Source: Hydractinia symbiolongicarpus
Taxonomy: Eukaryota; Cnidaria; Hydrozoa; Anthoathecata; Hydractiniidae
Assembly: GCF_029227915.1 (NCBI RefSeq)
Contig: NC_079877.1
Coordinates: 5,024,001 to 5,088,000 of the forward strand
Length of the DNA stretch: 64,000 nucleotides
Direction: 5' to 3'
Every line of letters begins with the position of its first letter. The first letter of the stretch is position 1. Shown here one piece after another: positions 10,122 to 23,600 of this stretch. The translations under genes were made by a program, and so were the position numbers. Under the pieces are notes generated by a model. It ran no database searches. It was not told the origin of the DNA and saw only the letters and a list, made by a program, of their open reading frames with translations.

Positions 10122-12539
10122 GTACCCAGGGAGTAAACTCATTTCCCGAACGATTTTTTAAATTACTTTTTCACCACTAAAACGCATGAGACTTGTAGTT
10201 TTTAAAAATGTTTTCATTTTTGATGAGACGCTGAATAAAAGAAGTTTAATCGCCGGCAAACGAAAACCTGCGATTTCCCGTAAATCCCGGTCTCGGCCCG
10301 TATAGTCAAAAGTATACAAAGAAAGTATCCAGCGAGTAAACTCTTTTCCCAAACGATTTTTTAAATTATTATTTCACCACTAAAGCCCATGAGACTTGTA
10401 GTTTTTAAAAATGTTTTCATTTTTGATGGGACGCTGAATAAAAGAAGTTTAATCGCCGGCGAACGAAAACCTGCGACTTCCCGTAAATCCCGGACTCGGC
10501 CCGTATAGTCAAAAGTATACAAAGAAAGTACCCAGGGTGTAAACTCATTTCCCGAACGATTTTTTAAATTTTTTTTTCACCACTAAAACGCATGAGACTT
10601 GTAGTTTTCAAAAATGTTTTTATTTTTGATGAGACGCTTAATTAAAGAGGTCTAATCGCCAGAAAACGAAAACCCGCGATTTCCCGTAAATCCCGGGCTT
10701 GGCCCGTATAGTCGAATGTATACAAAGAAAGTACCCTGTGAGTAAACTCATTTCCAGAACGATTTTTTAAATTATTTTTTTACCACTAAAACGCATAAGA
10801 CTTGTAGTTTTCAAAAATGTTTTGATTTTTGATGAGACGCTGAATAAAAGCAGTTTAATCGCCGGCAAACGAAAACCTGCGATTTCCCTAAATCCCGGAC
10901 TCGGCCCGTATAGTCAAAAGTATACAAAGAAAGTACCCAGGGAGTAAACTCATTTCCAGAACGATTTTTTAAATTATTTTTTCACCACTAAAACGCATAA
11001 GACTTGTAGTTTTTAAAAATGTGTTCATTTTTGATGAGACGCTGAATGAAAGAAGTTTAATCGCCGGCAAACGAAAACCCGCGATTTCCCGTAAATCCCG
11101 GCTTGGCCCGTATAGTCAAAAGTATACAAAGAAAGTACCCAGGGAGTAAACTCATTTCCCGAACGATTTTTTATATTATTTTTTTACCACTAAACGCATG
11201 AGACTTGTAGTTTTCAAAAATGTTTTCATTTTTGCTGAGACGCTGAATAAAAGAAGTTTAATCGCCGGGAAACGAAAACCCGCGATTTCCCGTAAATCCC
11301 GGGCTTGGCCCGTATAGTCAAAAGTATACAAAGAAAGTACCCAGGGAGTAAACTCATTTCCCGAACGATTTTTTGAATTACTTTTTCACCACTAAAACGC
11401 ATGAGACTTGTAGTTTTTAAAAATGTTTTCATTTTTAATGAGACGCTGAATAAAAGAAGTTTAATCGCCGGCAAACGAAAACCTGCGATTTCCCGTAAAT
11501 CCTGGACTTGGCCCGTATTGTCAAAAGTATACAAAGAAAGTACCCAGGGAGTAAACTTATTTCCAGAACGATTTTTAAAATTATTTTTTCACCACTAAAA
11601 CGCATGAGACTTGTAGTTTTCAAGAATGTTTTCATTTTTGATGAGACGCTGAATAAAAGCAGTTTAATCGCCGGCAAACGAAAACCCGCGATTTCCCGTA
11701 AATCCCGGACTTGGCACGTATAGTCAAAAGTATACAAAGAAAGTACCCAGGGAGTAAACTCATTTCCCAAACGATTTTTTAAATTATTATTTCACCACTA
11801 AAACGCATGAGACTTGTAGTTTTCAAGAATGTTTTCATTTTTGATGAGACGCTGAATAAAAGCAGTTTAATCGCCGGCAAACGAAAACCCGCGATTTCCC
11901 GTAAATCCCGGGCTTGGCACGTATAGTCGAATGTATACAAAGAAAGTACCCTGTGAGTAAACTTATTTCCAGAACGATTTTTAAAATTATTTTTTCACCA
12001 CTAAAACGCAAAAGACTTGTAGTTTTTAAAAATGTTTTCATTTTTGATGAGACGCTGAATAAAAGAAGTTTAATCGCCGGCAAACGAAAACCCTCGATTT
12101 CCCGTAAATCCCGGACTCCGCCCGTATAGTCAAAAGTATACAAAGAAAGTACCCCGGGTGTAAACTCATTTCCCGAACGATTTTTTAAATTTTTTTTTCA
12201 CCACTAAAACGCATGAGACTTGTAGTTTTCAAAAATGTTTTCATTTTTGATGAGACGCTTAATGAAAGAGGTTTAATCGCCGGAAAACGAAAACCCGCGA
12301 TTTCCCGTAAATTCCGGGCTTGGCCCGTATAGTCGAATGTATACAAAGAAAGTACCCTGTGAGTAAACTCATTTCCAGAACGATTTTTTAAATTATTTTT
12401 TCACCACTAAAACGCATAAGACTTGTAGTTTTCAAATATGTTTTGATTTTTGATGAGACGCTGAATAAAAGCAGTTTAATCGCCGGCAAACGAAAACCTG
12501 CGATTTCCCTAAATCCCAGACTCGGCCCGTATAGTCAAA
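10122..12539. repeat. Satellite, mixed monomers with an eight-monomer repeat
   Basis: About 12 monomers. 10130-10540 is a near copy of 9725-10130 (two-monomer step). The unusual types with CTTAATTAAAGAGG or CTTAATGAAAGAGG, AGTCGAATGTATAC and ACCCTGTGAGTAAAC at 10630-10750 recur at 12255-12370, an offset of 1621 bp, and their neighbours match too. Single-base insertions and deletions are common, for example CCCTAAATCCC lacking a G. I see no gene here. Confidence 0.93.
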
Positions 12540-13996
12540 AGTATACAAAGAAAGTACCCAGGGAGTAAACTCATTTCCAGAACGATTTTTTAAATTATTT
12601 TTTCACCACTAAAACGCATAAGACTTGTAGTTTTTAAAAATGTGTTCATTTTTGATGAGACGCTGAATAAAAGAAGTTTAATCGCCGGCAAACCAAAACC
12701 CGCGATTTCCCGTAAATCCCGGGCTTGGCCCGTATAGTCAAAAGTATACAAAGAAAGTAACCAGGGAGTAAACTCATTTCCCGAACGATTTTTTAAATTA
12801 CTTTTTCACCACTAAAACGCATGAGACTTGTAGTTTTTAAAAATGTTTTCATTTTTAATGAGACGCTGAATAAAAGAAGTTTAATCGCCGGCAAACGAAA
12901 ACCTGCGATTTCCCGTAAATCCTGGACTCGGCCCGTATAGTCAAAAGTATACCAAGAAAGTACCCAGGGAGTAAACTCATTTCCCGAACGATTTTTTAAA
13001 TTATTTTTTCACCGCTAAAACGCATGAGAATTGTAGTTTTCAAAATTGTTTTCATTTTTGATGAGACGCTGAATAAAAGCAGTTTAATCGCCGGCAAACG
13101 AAAACCTGCGATTTCCCTAAATCCCGGACTCGGCCCGTATAGTCAAAAGTATACAAAGAAAGTACCCAGGGAGTAAACTCATTTCCAGAACGATTTTTTA
13201 AATTATTTTTTCACCACTAAAACGCATAAGACTTGTAGTTTTTAAAAATGTTTTCATTTTTGATGAGACGCTGAATAAAAGAAGTTTAATCGTCGGCAAA
13301 CGAAAACCCGCGATTTCCCGTAAATCCCGGGCTTGGCCCGTATAGTCAAAAGTATACAAAGAAAGTACCCAGGGAGTAAACTCATTTCCCGAACGATTTT
13401 TTAAATTACTTTTTCACCACTAAAACGCATGAGACTTGTAGTTTTTAGAAATGTTTTCATTTTTAATGAGACGCTGAATAAAAGAAGTTTAATCGCCGGC
13501 AAACGTAAACCTGCGATTTCCCGTAAATCCTGGACTCGGCCCGTATAGTCAAAAGTATACCAAGGAAGTAGCCAGGGAGTAAACTCATTTCCCGAACGAT
13601 TTTTTAAATTATTTTTTCACCGCTAAAACGCATGAGAATTGTAGTTTTCAAAATTGTTTTCATTTTTGATGAGACGCTGAATAAAAGCAGTTTAATCTCC
13701 GGCAAACGAAAACCTACGATTTCCCTAAATCCCGGACTCGGCCCGTATAGTCAAAAGTATACAAAGAAAGTACCCAGGGAGTAAACTCATTTCCAGAACG
13801 ATTTTTTAAATTATTTTTTCACCACTAAAACGCATAAGACTTGTAGTTTTTAAAAATGTTTTCATTTTTGATGAGACGCTGAATAAAAGAAGATTAATCG
13901 TCGGCAAACGAAAACCCGCGATTTCCCGTAAATCCCGGGCTTGGCCCGTATATTCAAAAGTATACAAAGAAAGTACCCAGGGAGTAAACTCATTTC

Positions 13997-14050
13997 GGAC
14001 CGTATAGTCAAAAGTATACAAAGAAAGTACCCTGTGAGTAAACTCATTTC
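13997..14050. repeat. 54-bp internal duplication making a long monomer, copy 1
   Basis: After AAACTCATTTC the sequence jumps back to GGACCGTATAGTC and runs again to AAACTCATTTC. Bases 74-127 of the monomer are therefore present twice, giving a unit of about 257 bp. The jump joins TTTC to GGACC with no obvious long homology. The duplication also opens a longer minus-strand frame, which I take to be fortuitous. Confidence 0.9.
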
Positions 14051-16480
14051 CAGAACGATTTTTTAAATTATTTTTTCACCACTAACACGCATAAGACTTG
14101 TAGTTTTTAAAAATGTTTTCATTTTTGATGAGACGCTGAATAAAAGCTGTTTTATCGCCGGCAAACGAAAACCTGCGATTTCCCTAAATCCCGGACTCGG
14201 CCCGTATAGTCAAAAGTATACAAAGAAAGTAACCAGGGAGTAAACTCATTTCCAGAACGATTTTTTAAATTATTTTTTCACCGCTAAAACGCATGAGAAT
14301 TGTAGTTTTCAAAAATGTTTTTATTTTTGATGAGACGCTGAATAAAAGCAGTTTAATCTCCGGCAAACGAAAACCTGCGATTTCCCTAAATCCTGGACTC
14401 GGCCCGTATAGTCAAAAGTATACAAAGAAAGTACCCAGGGAGTAAACTCATTTCCAGAACGATTTTTTAAATTATTTTTTCACCACTAAAACGCATAAGA
14501 CTTGTAGTTTTTAAAAATGTTTTCATTTTTGATGAGACGCTGAATAAAAGAAGTTTAATCGCCGGCAAACGAAAACCCGCGATTTCCCGTAAATCCCTGC
14601 CTGGCCCGTATAGTCAAAAGTATACAAAGAAAGTACCCAGGGAGTAAACTCATTTCCCGAACGATTTTTTAAATTATTTTTTCACCACTAAAACGCATGA
14701 GAATTGTAGTTTTCAAAAATGTTTTCATTTTTGATGAGACGCTGAATAAAAGCAGTTTAATCGCCGGCAAACGAAAACCTGCGATTTCCCTAAATCCCGG
14801 ACTCGGCCCGTATAGTCAAAAGTATACAAAGAAAGTAACCAGGGAGTAAACTCATTTCCAGAACGATTTTTTAAATTATTTTTTCACCACTAAAACGCAT
14901 AAGACTTGTAGTTTTTAAAAATGTTTTCATTTTTGATGAGATGCTGAATAAAAGAAGTTTAATCGTCGGCAAACGAAAACCCGCGATTTCCGGTAAATCC
15001 CGGGCTTGGCCCGCATAGTCAAAAGTATACAAAGAAAGTACCCAGGGAGTAAACTCATTTCCAGAACGATTTTTTAAATTATTTTTTCACCACTAAAACG
15101 CATAAGACTTGTAGTTTTTAAAAATGTGTTCATTTTTGAAGAGACGCTGAATAAAAGAAGTTTAATCGCCGGCAAACCAAAACCCGCGATTTCCCGTAAA
15201 TCCCGGGCTTGGCCCGTATAGTCAAAAGTATACAAAGAAAGTAACCAGGGAGTAAACTCATTTCCCGAACGATTTTTTAAATTACTTTTTCACCACTAAA
15301 ACGCATGAGACTTGTAGTTTTTAAAAATGTTTTCATTTTTAATGAGACGCTGAATAAAAGAAGTTTAATCGCCGGCAAACGAAAACCTGCGATTTCCCGT
15401 AAATCCTGGACTCGGCCCGTATAGTCAAAAGTATACCAAGAAAGTACCCAGGGAGTAAACTCATTTCCCGAACGATTTTTTAAATTATTTTTTCACCGCT
15501 AAAACGCATGAGAATTGTAGTTTTCAAAATTGTTTTCATTTTTGATGAGACGCTGAATAAAAGCAGTTTAATCGCCGGCAAACGAAAACCTGCGATTTCC
15601 CTAAATCCCGGACTCGGCCCGTATAGTCAAAAGTATACAAAGAAAGTACCCAGGGAGTAAACTCATTTCCAGAACGATTTTTTAAATTATTTTTTCACCA
15701 CTAAAACGCATAAGACTTGTAGTTTTTAAAAATGTTTTCATTTTTGATGAGACGCTGAATAAAAGAAGTTTAATCGTCGGCAAACGAAAACCCGCGATTT
15801 CCCGTAAATCCCGGGCTTGGCCCGTATAGTCAAAAGTATACAAAGAAAGTACCCAGGGAGTAAACTCATTTCCCGAACGATTTTTTAAATTACTTTTTCA
15901 CCACTAAAACGCATGAGACTTGTAGTTTTTAGAAATGTTTTCATTTTTAATGAGACGCTGAATAAAAGAAGTTTAATCGCCGGCAAACGTAAACCTGCGA
16001 TTTCCCGTAAATCCTGGACTCGGCCCGTATAGTCAAAAGTATACCAAGGAAGTAGCCAGGGAGTAAACTCATTTCCCGAACGATTTTTTAAATTATTTTT
16101 TCACCGCTAAAACGCATGAGAATTGTAGTTTTCAAAATTCTTTTCATTTTTGATGAGACGCTGAATAAAAGCAGTTTAATCTCCGGCAAACGAAAACCTG
16201 CGATTTCCCTAAATCCCGGACTCGGCCCGTATAGTCAAAAGTATACAAAGAAAGTACCCAGGGAGTAAACTCATTTCCAGAACGATTTTTTAAATTATTT
16301 TTTCACCACTAAAACGCATAAGACTTGTAGTTTTTAAAAATTTTTTCATTTTTGATGAGACGCTGAATAAAAGAAGATTAATCGTCGGCAAACGAAAACC
16401 CGCGATTTCCCGTAAATCCCGGGCTTGGCCCGTATATTCAAAAGTATACAAAGAAAGTACCCAGGGAGTAAACTCATTTC

Positions 16481-16534
16481 GGACCGTATAGTCAAAAGTA
16501 TACAAAGAAAGTACCCTGTGAGTAAACTCATTTC
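16481..16534. repeat. 54-bp internal duplication, copy 2
   Basis: The same TTTC/GGACC junction as at 13997, exactly 2484 bp further on. It was carried there by duplication of the surrounding 12-monomer unit rather than by a second independent event. Confidence 0.9.
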
Positions 16535-17507
16535 CAGAACGATTTTTTAAATTATTTTTTCACCACTAACACGCATAAGACTTGTAGTTTTTAAAAATGT
16601 TTTCATTTTTGATGAGACGCTGAATAAAAGCTGTTTTATCGCCGGCAAACGAAAACCTGCGATTTCCCTAAATCCCGGACTCGGCCCGTATAGTCAAAAG
16701 TATACAAAGAAAGTAACCAGGAAGTAAACTCATTTCCAGAACGATTTTTTAAATTATTTTTTCACCGCTAAAACGCATGAGAATTGTAGTTTTCAAAAAT
16801 GTTTTTATTTTTGATGAGACGCTGAATAAAAGCAGTTTAATCTCCGGCAAACGAAAACCTGCGATTTCCCTAAATCCTGGACTCGGCCCGTATAGTCAAA
16901 AGTATACAAAGAAAGTACCCAGGGAGTAAACTCATTTCCAGAACGATTTTTTAAATTATTTTTTCACCACTAAAACGCATAAGACTTGTAGTTTTTAAAA
17001 ATGTTTTCATTTTTGATGAGACGCTGAATAAAAGAAGTTTAATCGCCGGCAAACGAAAACCCGCGATTTCCCGTAAATCCCTGCCTGGCCCGTATAGTCA
17101 AAAGTATACAAAGAAAGTACCCAGGGAGTAAACTCATTTCCCGAACGATTTTTTAAATTATTTTTTCACCACTAAAACGCATGAGAATTGTAGTTTTCAA
17201 AAATGTTTTCATTTTTGATGAGACGCTGAATAAAAGCAGTTTAATCGCCGGCAAACGAAAACCTGCGATTTCCCTAAATCCCGGACTCGGCCCGTATAGT
17301 CAAAAGTATACAAAGAAAGTAACCAGGGAGTAAACTCATTTCCAGAACGATTTTTTAAATTATTTTTTCACCACTAAAACGCATAAGACTTGTAGTTTTT
17401 AAAAATGTTTTCATTTTTGATGAGATGCTGAATAAAAGAAGTTTAATCGTCGGCAAACGAAAACCCGCGATTTCCGGTAAATCCCGGGCTTGGCCCGCAT
17501 AGTCAAA

Positions 17508-20500
17508 AGTATACAAAGAAAGTACCCAGGGAGTAAACTCATTTCCCGAACGATTTTTTATATTATTTTTTTACCACTAAACGCATGAGACTTGTAGTTT
17601 TCAAAAACATTTTCATATTTGATGGGACGCTGAATAAAAGAAATTTAATCGCCGGCAAACGAAAATCCGCAATTTCCCGTAAATCCCGGACTCGGCTCGT
17701 ATAGTCAAAAGTATACAAAGAAAGTACCCAGGGAGTAAACTCATTTCCTGAACGATTTTTTAAATAATTTTTTCACCACTAAAACGCATGAGACTTGTAG
17801 TTTTCAAAAATGTTTTCATTTTTGATGAGACGCTTAATGAAAGAGGTTTAATCGCCGGCAAACGAAATCCCGCGTTTTCCCGTAAATCCGGGGCTTGGCC
17901 CTATAGTCGAATGTGTACAGAGAAAGTACACAGGGAGTAAACTCATTTCCCGAACGATTTTTTAAATTTTTTTTCACCACTAAAACGCATGAGACTTGTA
18001 GTTTTCAAAAATGTTTTCATTTTTGATGAGACGTTTAATGAAACAGGTTTAATCGCCGGAAAACGAAAACCCGCGATTTCCCGTAAATCCGGGGCTTGGC
18101 CCGTATAGTTGAATGTATACAAAGAAAGTACCCTGTGACTAAACTCATTTCCAGAACGATTTTTTAAATTATTTTTTCACCACTAAAACGCATAAGACTT
18201 GTAGTTTTTAAAAATGTTCTCATTTTTGATGGGACGCTGAATAAAAGAAGTTTAATCGCCGTCAAACGAAAACCCGCGATTTCCCGTAAATCCCGGATTG
18301 GGCCGTATAGTCAAAAGTATACAAAGAAAGTACCCAGGGAGTAAACTCATTTCGGACCGTATAGTCGAAAGTATACAAAGAAAGTACCCAGGGAGTAAAC
18401 TCATTTCCAGAACGGTTTTTTAAATTATTTTTTCACCACTAAAACGCATGAGAATTGTAGTTTTCAAAAATGTTTTCATTTTTGATGAGACGCTGAATAA
18501 AAGCAGTTTAATCGCCGGCAAACGAAAACCTGCGATTTCCCTAAATCCCGGACTCGGCCCGTATAGTCAAAAGTATATAAAGAAAGTACCCAGGGAGTAA
18601 ACTCATTTCCAGAACGATTTTTTAAATTATTTTTTCACCACTAAAACGCATAAGACTTGTAGTTTTTAAAAATGTTTTCATTTTTGATGAGACGCTGAAT
18701 AAAAGAAGTTTAATCGTCGGCAAACGAAAACCCGCAATTTCCCGTAAATCCCGGGCTTGGCCCGTATAGTCAAAAGTACACAAAGAAAGTACCCAGGGAG
18801 TAAACTCATTTCCCGAACGATTTTTTATATTATTTTTTTACCACTAAACGCATGAGACTTGTAGTTTTCAAAAACATTTTCATATTTGATGGGACGCTGA
18901 ATAAAAGAAATTTAATCGCCGGCAAACGAAAATTCGCGATTTCCCGTAAATCCCGGACTCGGCCCGTATAGTCAAATGTATACAAAGAAAGTACCCAGGG
19001 AGTAAACTCATTTCCCGAACGATTTTTTAAATAATTTTTTCACCACTAAAACGCATGAGACTTGTAGTTTTCAAAAATGTTTTCATTTTTGATGAGAAGC
19101 TTAATGAAAGAGGTTTAATCGCCGGCAAACGAAATCCCGCGTTTTCCCGTAAATCCGGGGCTTGGCCCGTATAGTCGAATGTATACAGAGAAAGTACCCA
19201 GGGAGTAAACTCATTTCCCGAACGATTTTTTAAATTTTTTTTTCACCACTAAAACGCATGAGACTTGTAGTTTTCAAAAATGTTTTCATTTTTGATGAGA
19301 CGCTTAATGAAACAGGTTTAATCGCCGGAAAACGAAAACCCGCGATTTCCCGTAAATCCGGGGCTTGGCCCGTATAGTTGAATGTATACAAAGAAAGTAC
19401 CCTGTGAGTAAACTCATTTCCAGAACGATTTTTTAAATTATTTTTTCACCACTAAAACGCATAAGACTTGTAGTTTTAAAAAATGTTCTCATTTTTGATG
19501 AGACGCTGAATGAAAGAAGTTTAATCGCCTGCAAACGAAAACCCGCGATTTCCCGTAAATCCCGGCTTGGGCCGTATAGTCAAAAGTATACAAAGAAAGT
19601 ACCCAGGGAGTAAACTCATTTTCCGAACGATTTTTTAAATTATTTTTTCACCACTAAAACGCATAAGACTTGTAGTTTTTAAAAATGTTTTCATTTTTGA
19701 TGAGACGCTGAATAAAAGAAGTTTAATCGTCGGCAAACGAAAACCCGCAATTTCCCGTAAATCCCGGGCTTGGCCCGTATAGTCAAAAGTACACAAAGAA
19801 AGTACCCAGGGAGTAAACTCATTTCCCGAACGATTTTTTATATTATTTTTTTACCACTAAACGCATGAGACTTGTAGTTTTCAAAAACATTTTCATATTT
19901 GATGGGACGCTGAATAAAAGAAATTTAATCGCCGGCAAACGAAAATTCGCGATTTCCCGTAAATCCCGGACTCGGCCCGTATAGTCAAATGTATACAAAG
20001 AAAGTACCCAGGGAGTAAACTCATTTCCCGAACGATTTTTTAAATAATTTTTTCACCACTAAAACGCATGAGACTTGTAGTTTTCAAAAATGTTTTCATT
20101 TTTGATGAGAAGCTTAATGAAAGAGGTTTAATCGCCGGCAAACGAAATCCCGCGTTTTCCCGTAAATCCGGGGCTTGGCCCGTATAGTCGAATGTATACA
20201 GAGAAAGTACCCAGGGAGTAAACTCATTTCCCGAACGATTTTTTAAATTTTTTTTTCACCACTAAAACGCATGAGACTTGTAGTTTTCAAAAATGTTTTC
20301 ATTTTTGATGAGACGCTTAATGAAACAGGTTTAATCGCCGGAAAACGAAAACCCGCGATTTCCCGTAAATCCGGGGCTTGGCCCGTATAGTTGAATGTAT
20401 ACAAAGAAAGTACCCTGTGAGTAAACTCATTTCCAGAACGATTTTTTAAATTATTTTTTCACCACTAAAACGCATAAGACTTGTAGTTTTAAAAAATGTT

Positions 20501-20640
20501 CTCATTTTTGATGAGACGCTGAATGAAAGAAGTTTAATCGCCTGCAAACGAAAACCCGCGATTTCCCGTAAATCCCGGCTTGGGCCGTATAGTCAAAAGT
20601 ATACAAAGAAAGTACCCAGGGAGTAAACTCATTTTCCGAA
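17508..20640. repeat. Satellite with a five-monomer (1013-bp) higher-order repeat
   Basis: About 18610-19622 and 19623-20640 are near-identical at an offset of 1013 bp. Markers are TATATTATTTTTTTACCAC, AAAACATTTTCATATTTGATGG, AAATTCGCG, GAGAAGCTTAATGAAAGAGG and CCGGGGCTTGGCCC. A diverged version of the same unit lies at 17530-18350. It differs from the later copies (ATCCGCAATTTC, ACGCTTAATG, TGTACAGAG). Only satellite is present. Confidence 0.92.
18354..18407. repeat. 54-bp internal duplication, copy 3
   Basis: The same junction again, but in a different monomer context, with AGTCGAAAG instead of AGTCAAAAG and ACCCAGGGAG instead of ACCCTGTGAG after it. It lies 1873 bp after copy 2, so it is not part of the 2484-bp repeat. 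Either the junction is older than that repeat or it was moved by gene conversion. Confidence 0.85.
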
Positions 20641-23600
20641 CGATTTTTTAAATTATTTTTTCACCACTAAAACGCATGAGACTTGTAGTTTTCAAAAATG
20701 TTTTCATTTTTGATGAGACGCTGAATGAAATATGTTTAATCGCCGGCAAACAAAAACCCGCGATTTCCCGTAAATCCCGGGCTTGGCCCGTATAGTCAAA
20801 AGTATACAAAGAAAGTACCCAGGGCGTAAACTCATTTCCCAAACGATTTTTTAAATTACTTTTTCACCACTAAAACGCATGAGACTTGTAGTTTTTAAAA
20901 ATGTTTTCATTTTTGATGAGACGCTGAATAAAAGAAGTTTAATCGCCGGCAAACGAAAACCTGCGATTTCCCGTAAATCCTGGACTCGGCCCGTATAGTC
21001 AAAAGTATACAAAGAAAGTACCCAGGGATTAAACTCATTTCCCAAACGATTTTTTAAATTATTATTTCACCACTAAAACGCATGAGACTTGTAGTTTTCA
21101 AGAATGTTTTCATTTTTGATGAGACGCTGAATAAAAGCAGGTTAATCGCCGGCAAACGAAAACCTGCGATTTCCCGTAAAACCCGGACTCGGCCCGTATA
21201 GTCAAAAGTATACAAAGAAAGTACCCAGGGTGTAAACTCATTTCCAGAACCATTTTTTAAATTATTTTTTCACCACTAAAACGCATAAGACTTGTAGTTT
21301 TTAAAAATGTTTTCATTTTTGATGAGACGCTGAATAAAAGAAGTTTAATCGCCGGCAAACGAAAACCCGCGATTTCCCGTAAATCCCGGGCTTGGCCCGT
21401 ATAGTCAAAAGTATACAAAGAAAGTTCCCAGGGAGTAAACTCATTTCCCGAACGATTTTTTAAATTACTTTTTCACCACTAAAACGCATGAGACTTGTAG
21501 TTTTTAAAAATGTTTTCATTTTTGATGAGACGCTGAATAAAAGAAGTTTAATAGCCGGCAAACGAAAACCTGCAATTTCCCGTAAATCCTGGACTCGGCC
21601 CGTATAGTCAAAAGTATACAAAGAAAGTACCCAGGGAGTAAATTCATTTCCCAAACGATTTTTTAAATTATTATTTCACCACTAAAGCCCATGAGACTTG
21701 TAGTTTTTAAAAATGTTTTCATTTTTGATGAGACGCTGAATAAAAGAAGTTTAATCGTCGGCAAACGAAAACCCGCAATTTCCCGTAAATCCCGGTCTCG
21801 GCCCGTATAGTCAAAAGTATACAAGGAAAGTACCCAGGGAGTAAACTCATTTCCCTAAGGAATTTTTAAATTATTTTTTCACCCCTAAAACGCATGAGAC
21901 TTGTAGTTTTCAAAAATGTTTTCATTTTTGATGAGACGCTGAATAAAAGAGGTTTAATCGCCGGCAAACGAAAACCTGCGATTTCCCGTAAATCCCGGAC
22001 TCGGCCCGTATAGTCAAAAGTATACAAAGAGAGTACCCAGGGTGTAAACTCATTTCCCGAACGATTTTTTAAATTATCTTTTCACCACTAAAACGCATGA
22101 GACTTGTAGTTTTCAAAAATGTTTTCATTTTTGATGAGACGCTGAATAAAATAAGTTTAATCGCCTGCAAACGAAAACCTGCGATTTCCCGTAAATCTCC
22201 GACTCGGCCCGTATAGTCAAAAGTATACAAAGAAAGTACCCAGGGAGTAAACTCATTTCCCAAACCATTTTTTAAATTATTATTTCACCACTAAAGCCCA
22301 CGAGACTTGTAGTTTTTAAAAATGTTTTCATTTTTGATGAGACGCTAAATAAAAGAAGTTTAATCGTCGGCAAACGAAAACCCGCCATTTCCCGTAAACC
22401 CCGGACTCGGCCCGCATAGTCAAAAGTATACAAAGAAAGTACCCAGGGTGTAAACTCATTTCCCGAACGATTTTTTAAATTACTATTTCACCACTAAAGC
22501 CCATGAGACTTGTAGTATTTAAAAATATTGTCATTTTTGATGAGACGCTAAATAAAAGAAGTTTAATCGCCGGCAAACGAAAACCCGCCATTTCCCGTAA
22601 ACCCCGGACTCGGCCCGCATAGTCAATAGTATACAAAGAAAGTACCCAGGGTGTAAACTCATTTCCCGAACGATTTTTTAATTCATTTTTTCACCACTAA
22701 AACGCATAAGACTTGTAGTTTTCAAAAATGTTTTCATTTTTGATGAGACGCTGAATAAAAGAAGTTTAATCGCCGGCAAACGAAAACCTGCGATTTCCCG
22801 TAAATCCCGGACTCGGCCCGTATAGTCAAAAGTATACAAAGAAAGTACCCAGGGAGTAAACTAATTTCCCAAACGATTTTTTAAATTATTATTTCACCAC
22901 TAAAGCCCATGAGACTTGTAGTTTTTAAAAATGTTCTTATTTTTGATGAGACGCTGAATAAAAGAAGTTTAATCGCCGGCAAACGAAAACCCGCGATTTC
23001 CCGTAAATCCCGGCTTGGCCCGTATAGTCAAAAGTATACAAAGAAAGTACCCAGGGAGTAAACTCATTTCCCGAACAATTTTTTAAATTATTTTTTCACC
23101 ACTAAAACGCATGAGACTTGTAGTTTTCAAAATTGTTTTCATTTTTGATGAGACGCTGAATAAAATAAGTTTAATCGCCTGCAAACGAAAACCTGCGATT
23201 TCCCGTAAATCTCCGACTCGGCCCGTATAGTCAAAAGTATACAAAGAAAGTACCCAGGGAGTAAACTCATTTCCCAAACCATTTTTTAAATTATTATTTC
23301 ACCACTAAAGCCCACGAGACTGGTAGTTTTTAAAAATGTTTTCATTTTTGATGAGACGCTAAATAAAAGAAGTTTAATCGTCGGCAAACGAAAACCCGCC
23401 ATTTCCCGTAAACCCCGGACTCGGCCCGCATAGTCAAAAGTATACAAAGAAAGTACCCAGGGTGTAAACTCATTTCCCGAACGATTTTTTAAATTACTAT
23501 TTCACCACTAAAGCCCATGAGACTTGTAGTATTTAAAAATATTGTCATTTTTGATGAGACGCTAAATAAAAGAAGTTTAATCGCCGGCAAACGAAAACCC

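Larger units (their letters stand above)
12540..17507. repeat. Two tandem copies of a 2484-bp higher-order repeat
   Basis: 12540-15023 and 15024-17507 are nearly identical. Private markers recur at exactly 2484 bp: GCAAACCAAAACCC (12689 and 15173), the rearranged monomer junction (13997 and 16481), AGCTGTTTTATCGCC, and TTTCCGGTAAATCCCGGGC with GCCCGCATAG near 14987 and 17471. The unit is 12 monomers plus a 54-bp internal duplication, less a few 1-bp deletions. Differences between copies are rare (TGATGAG against TGAAGAG, and AATGTTTTC against AATTTTTTC), which suggests a recent duplication. Confidence 0.93.

Noticed and set aside
11401-12129. Plus-strand frames of 65-71 codons containing IVKSIQRKYPGSKLI
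   Set aside because: These are the same satellite bases read on the other strand. They recur wherever a stop happens to be mutated, with no sign of selection.
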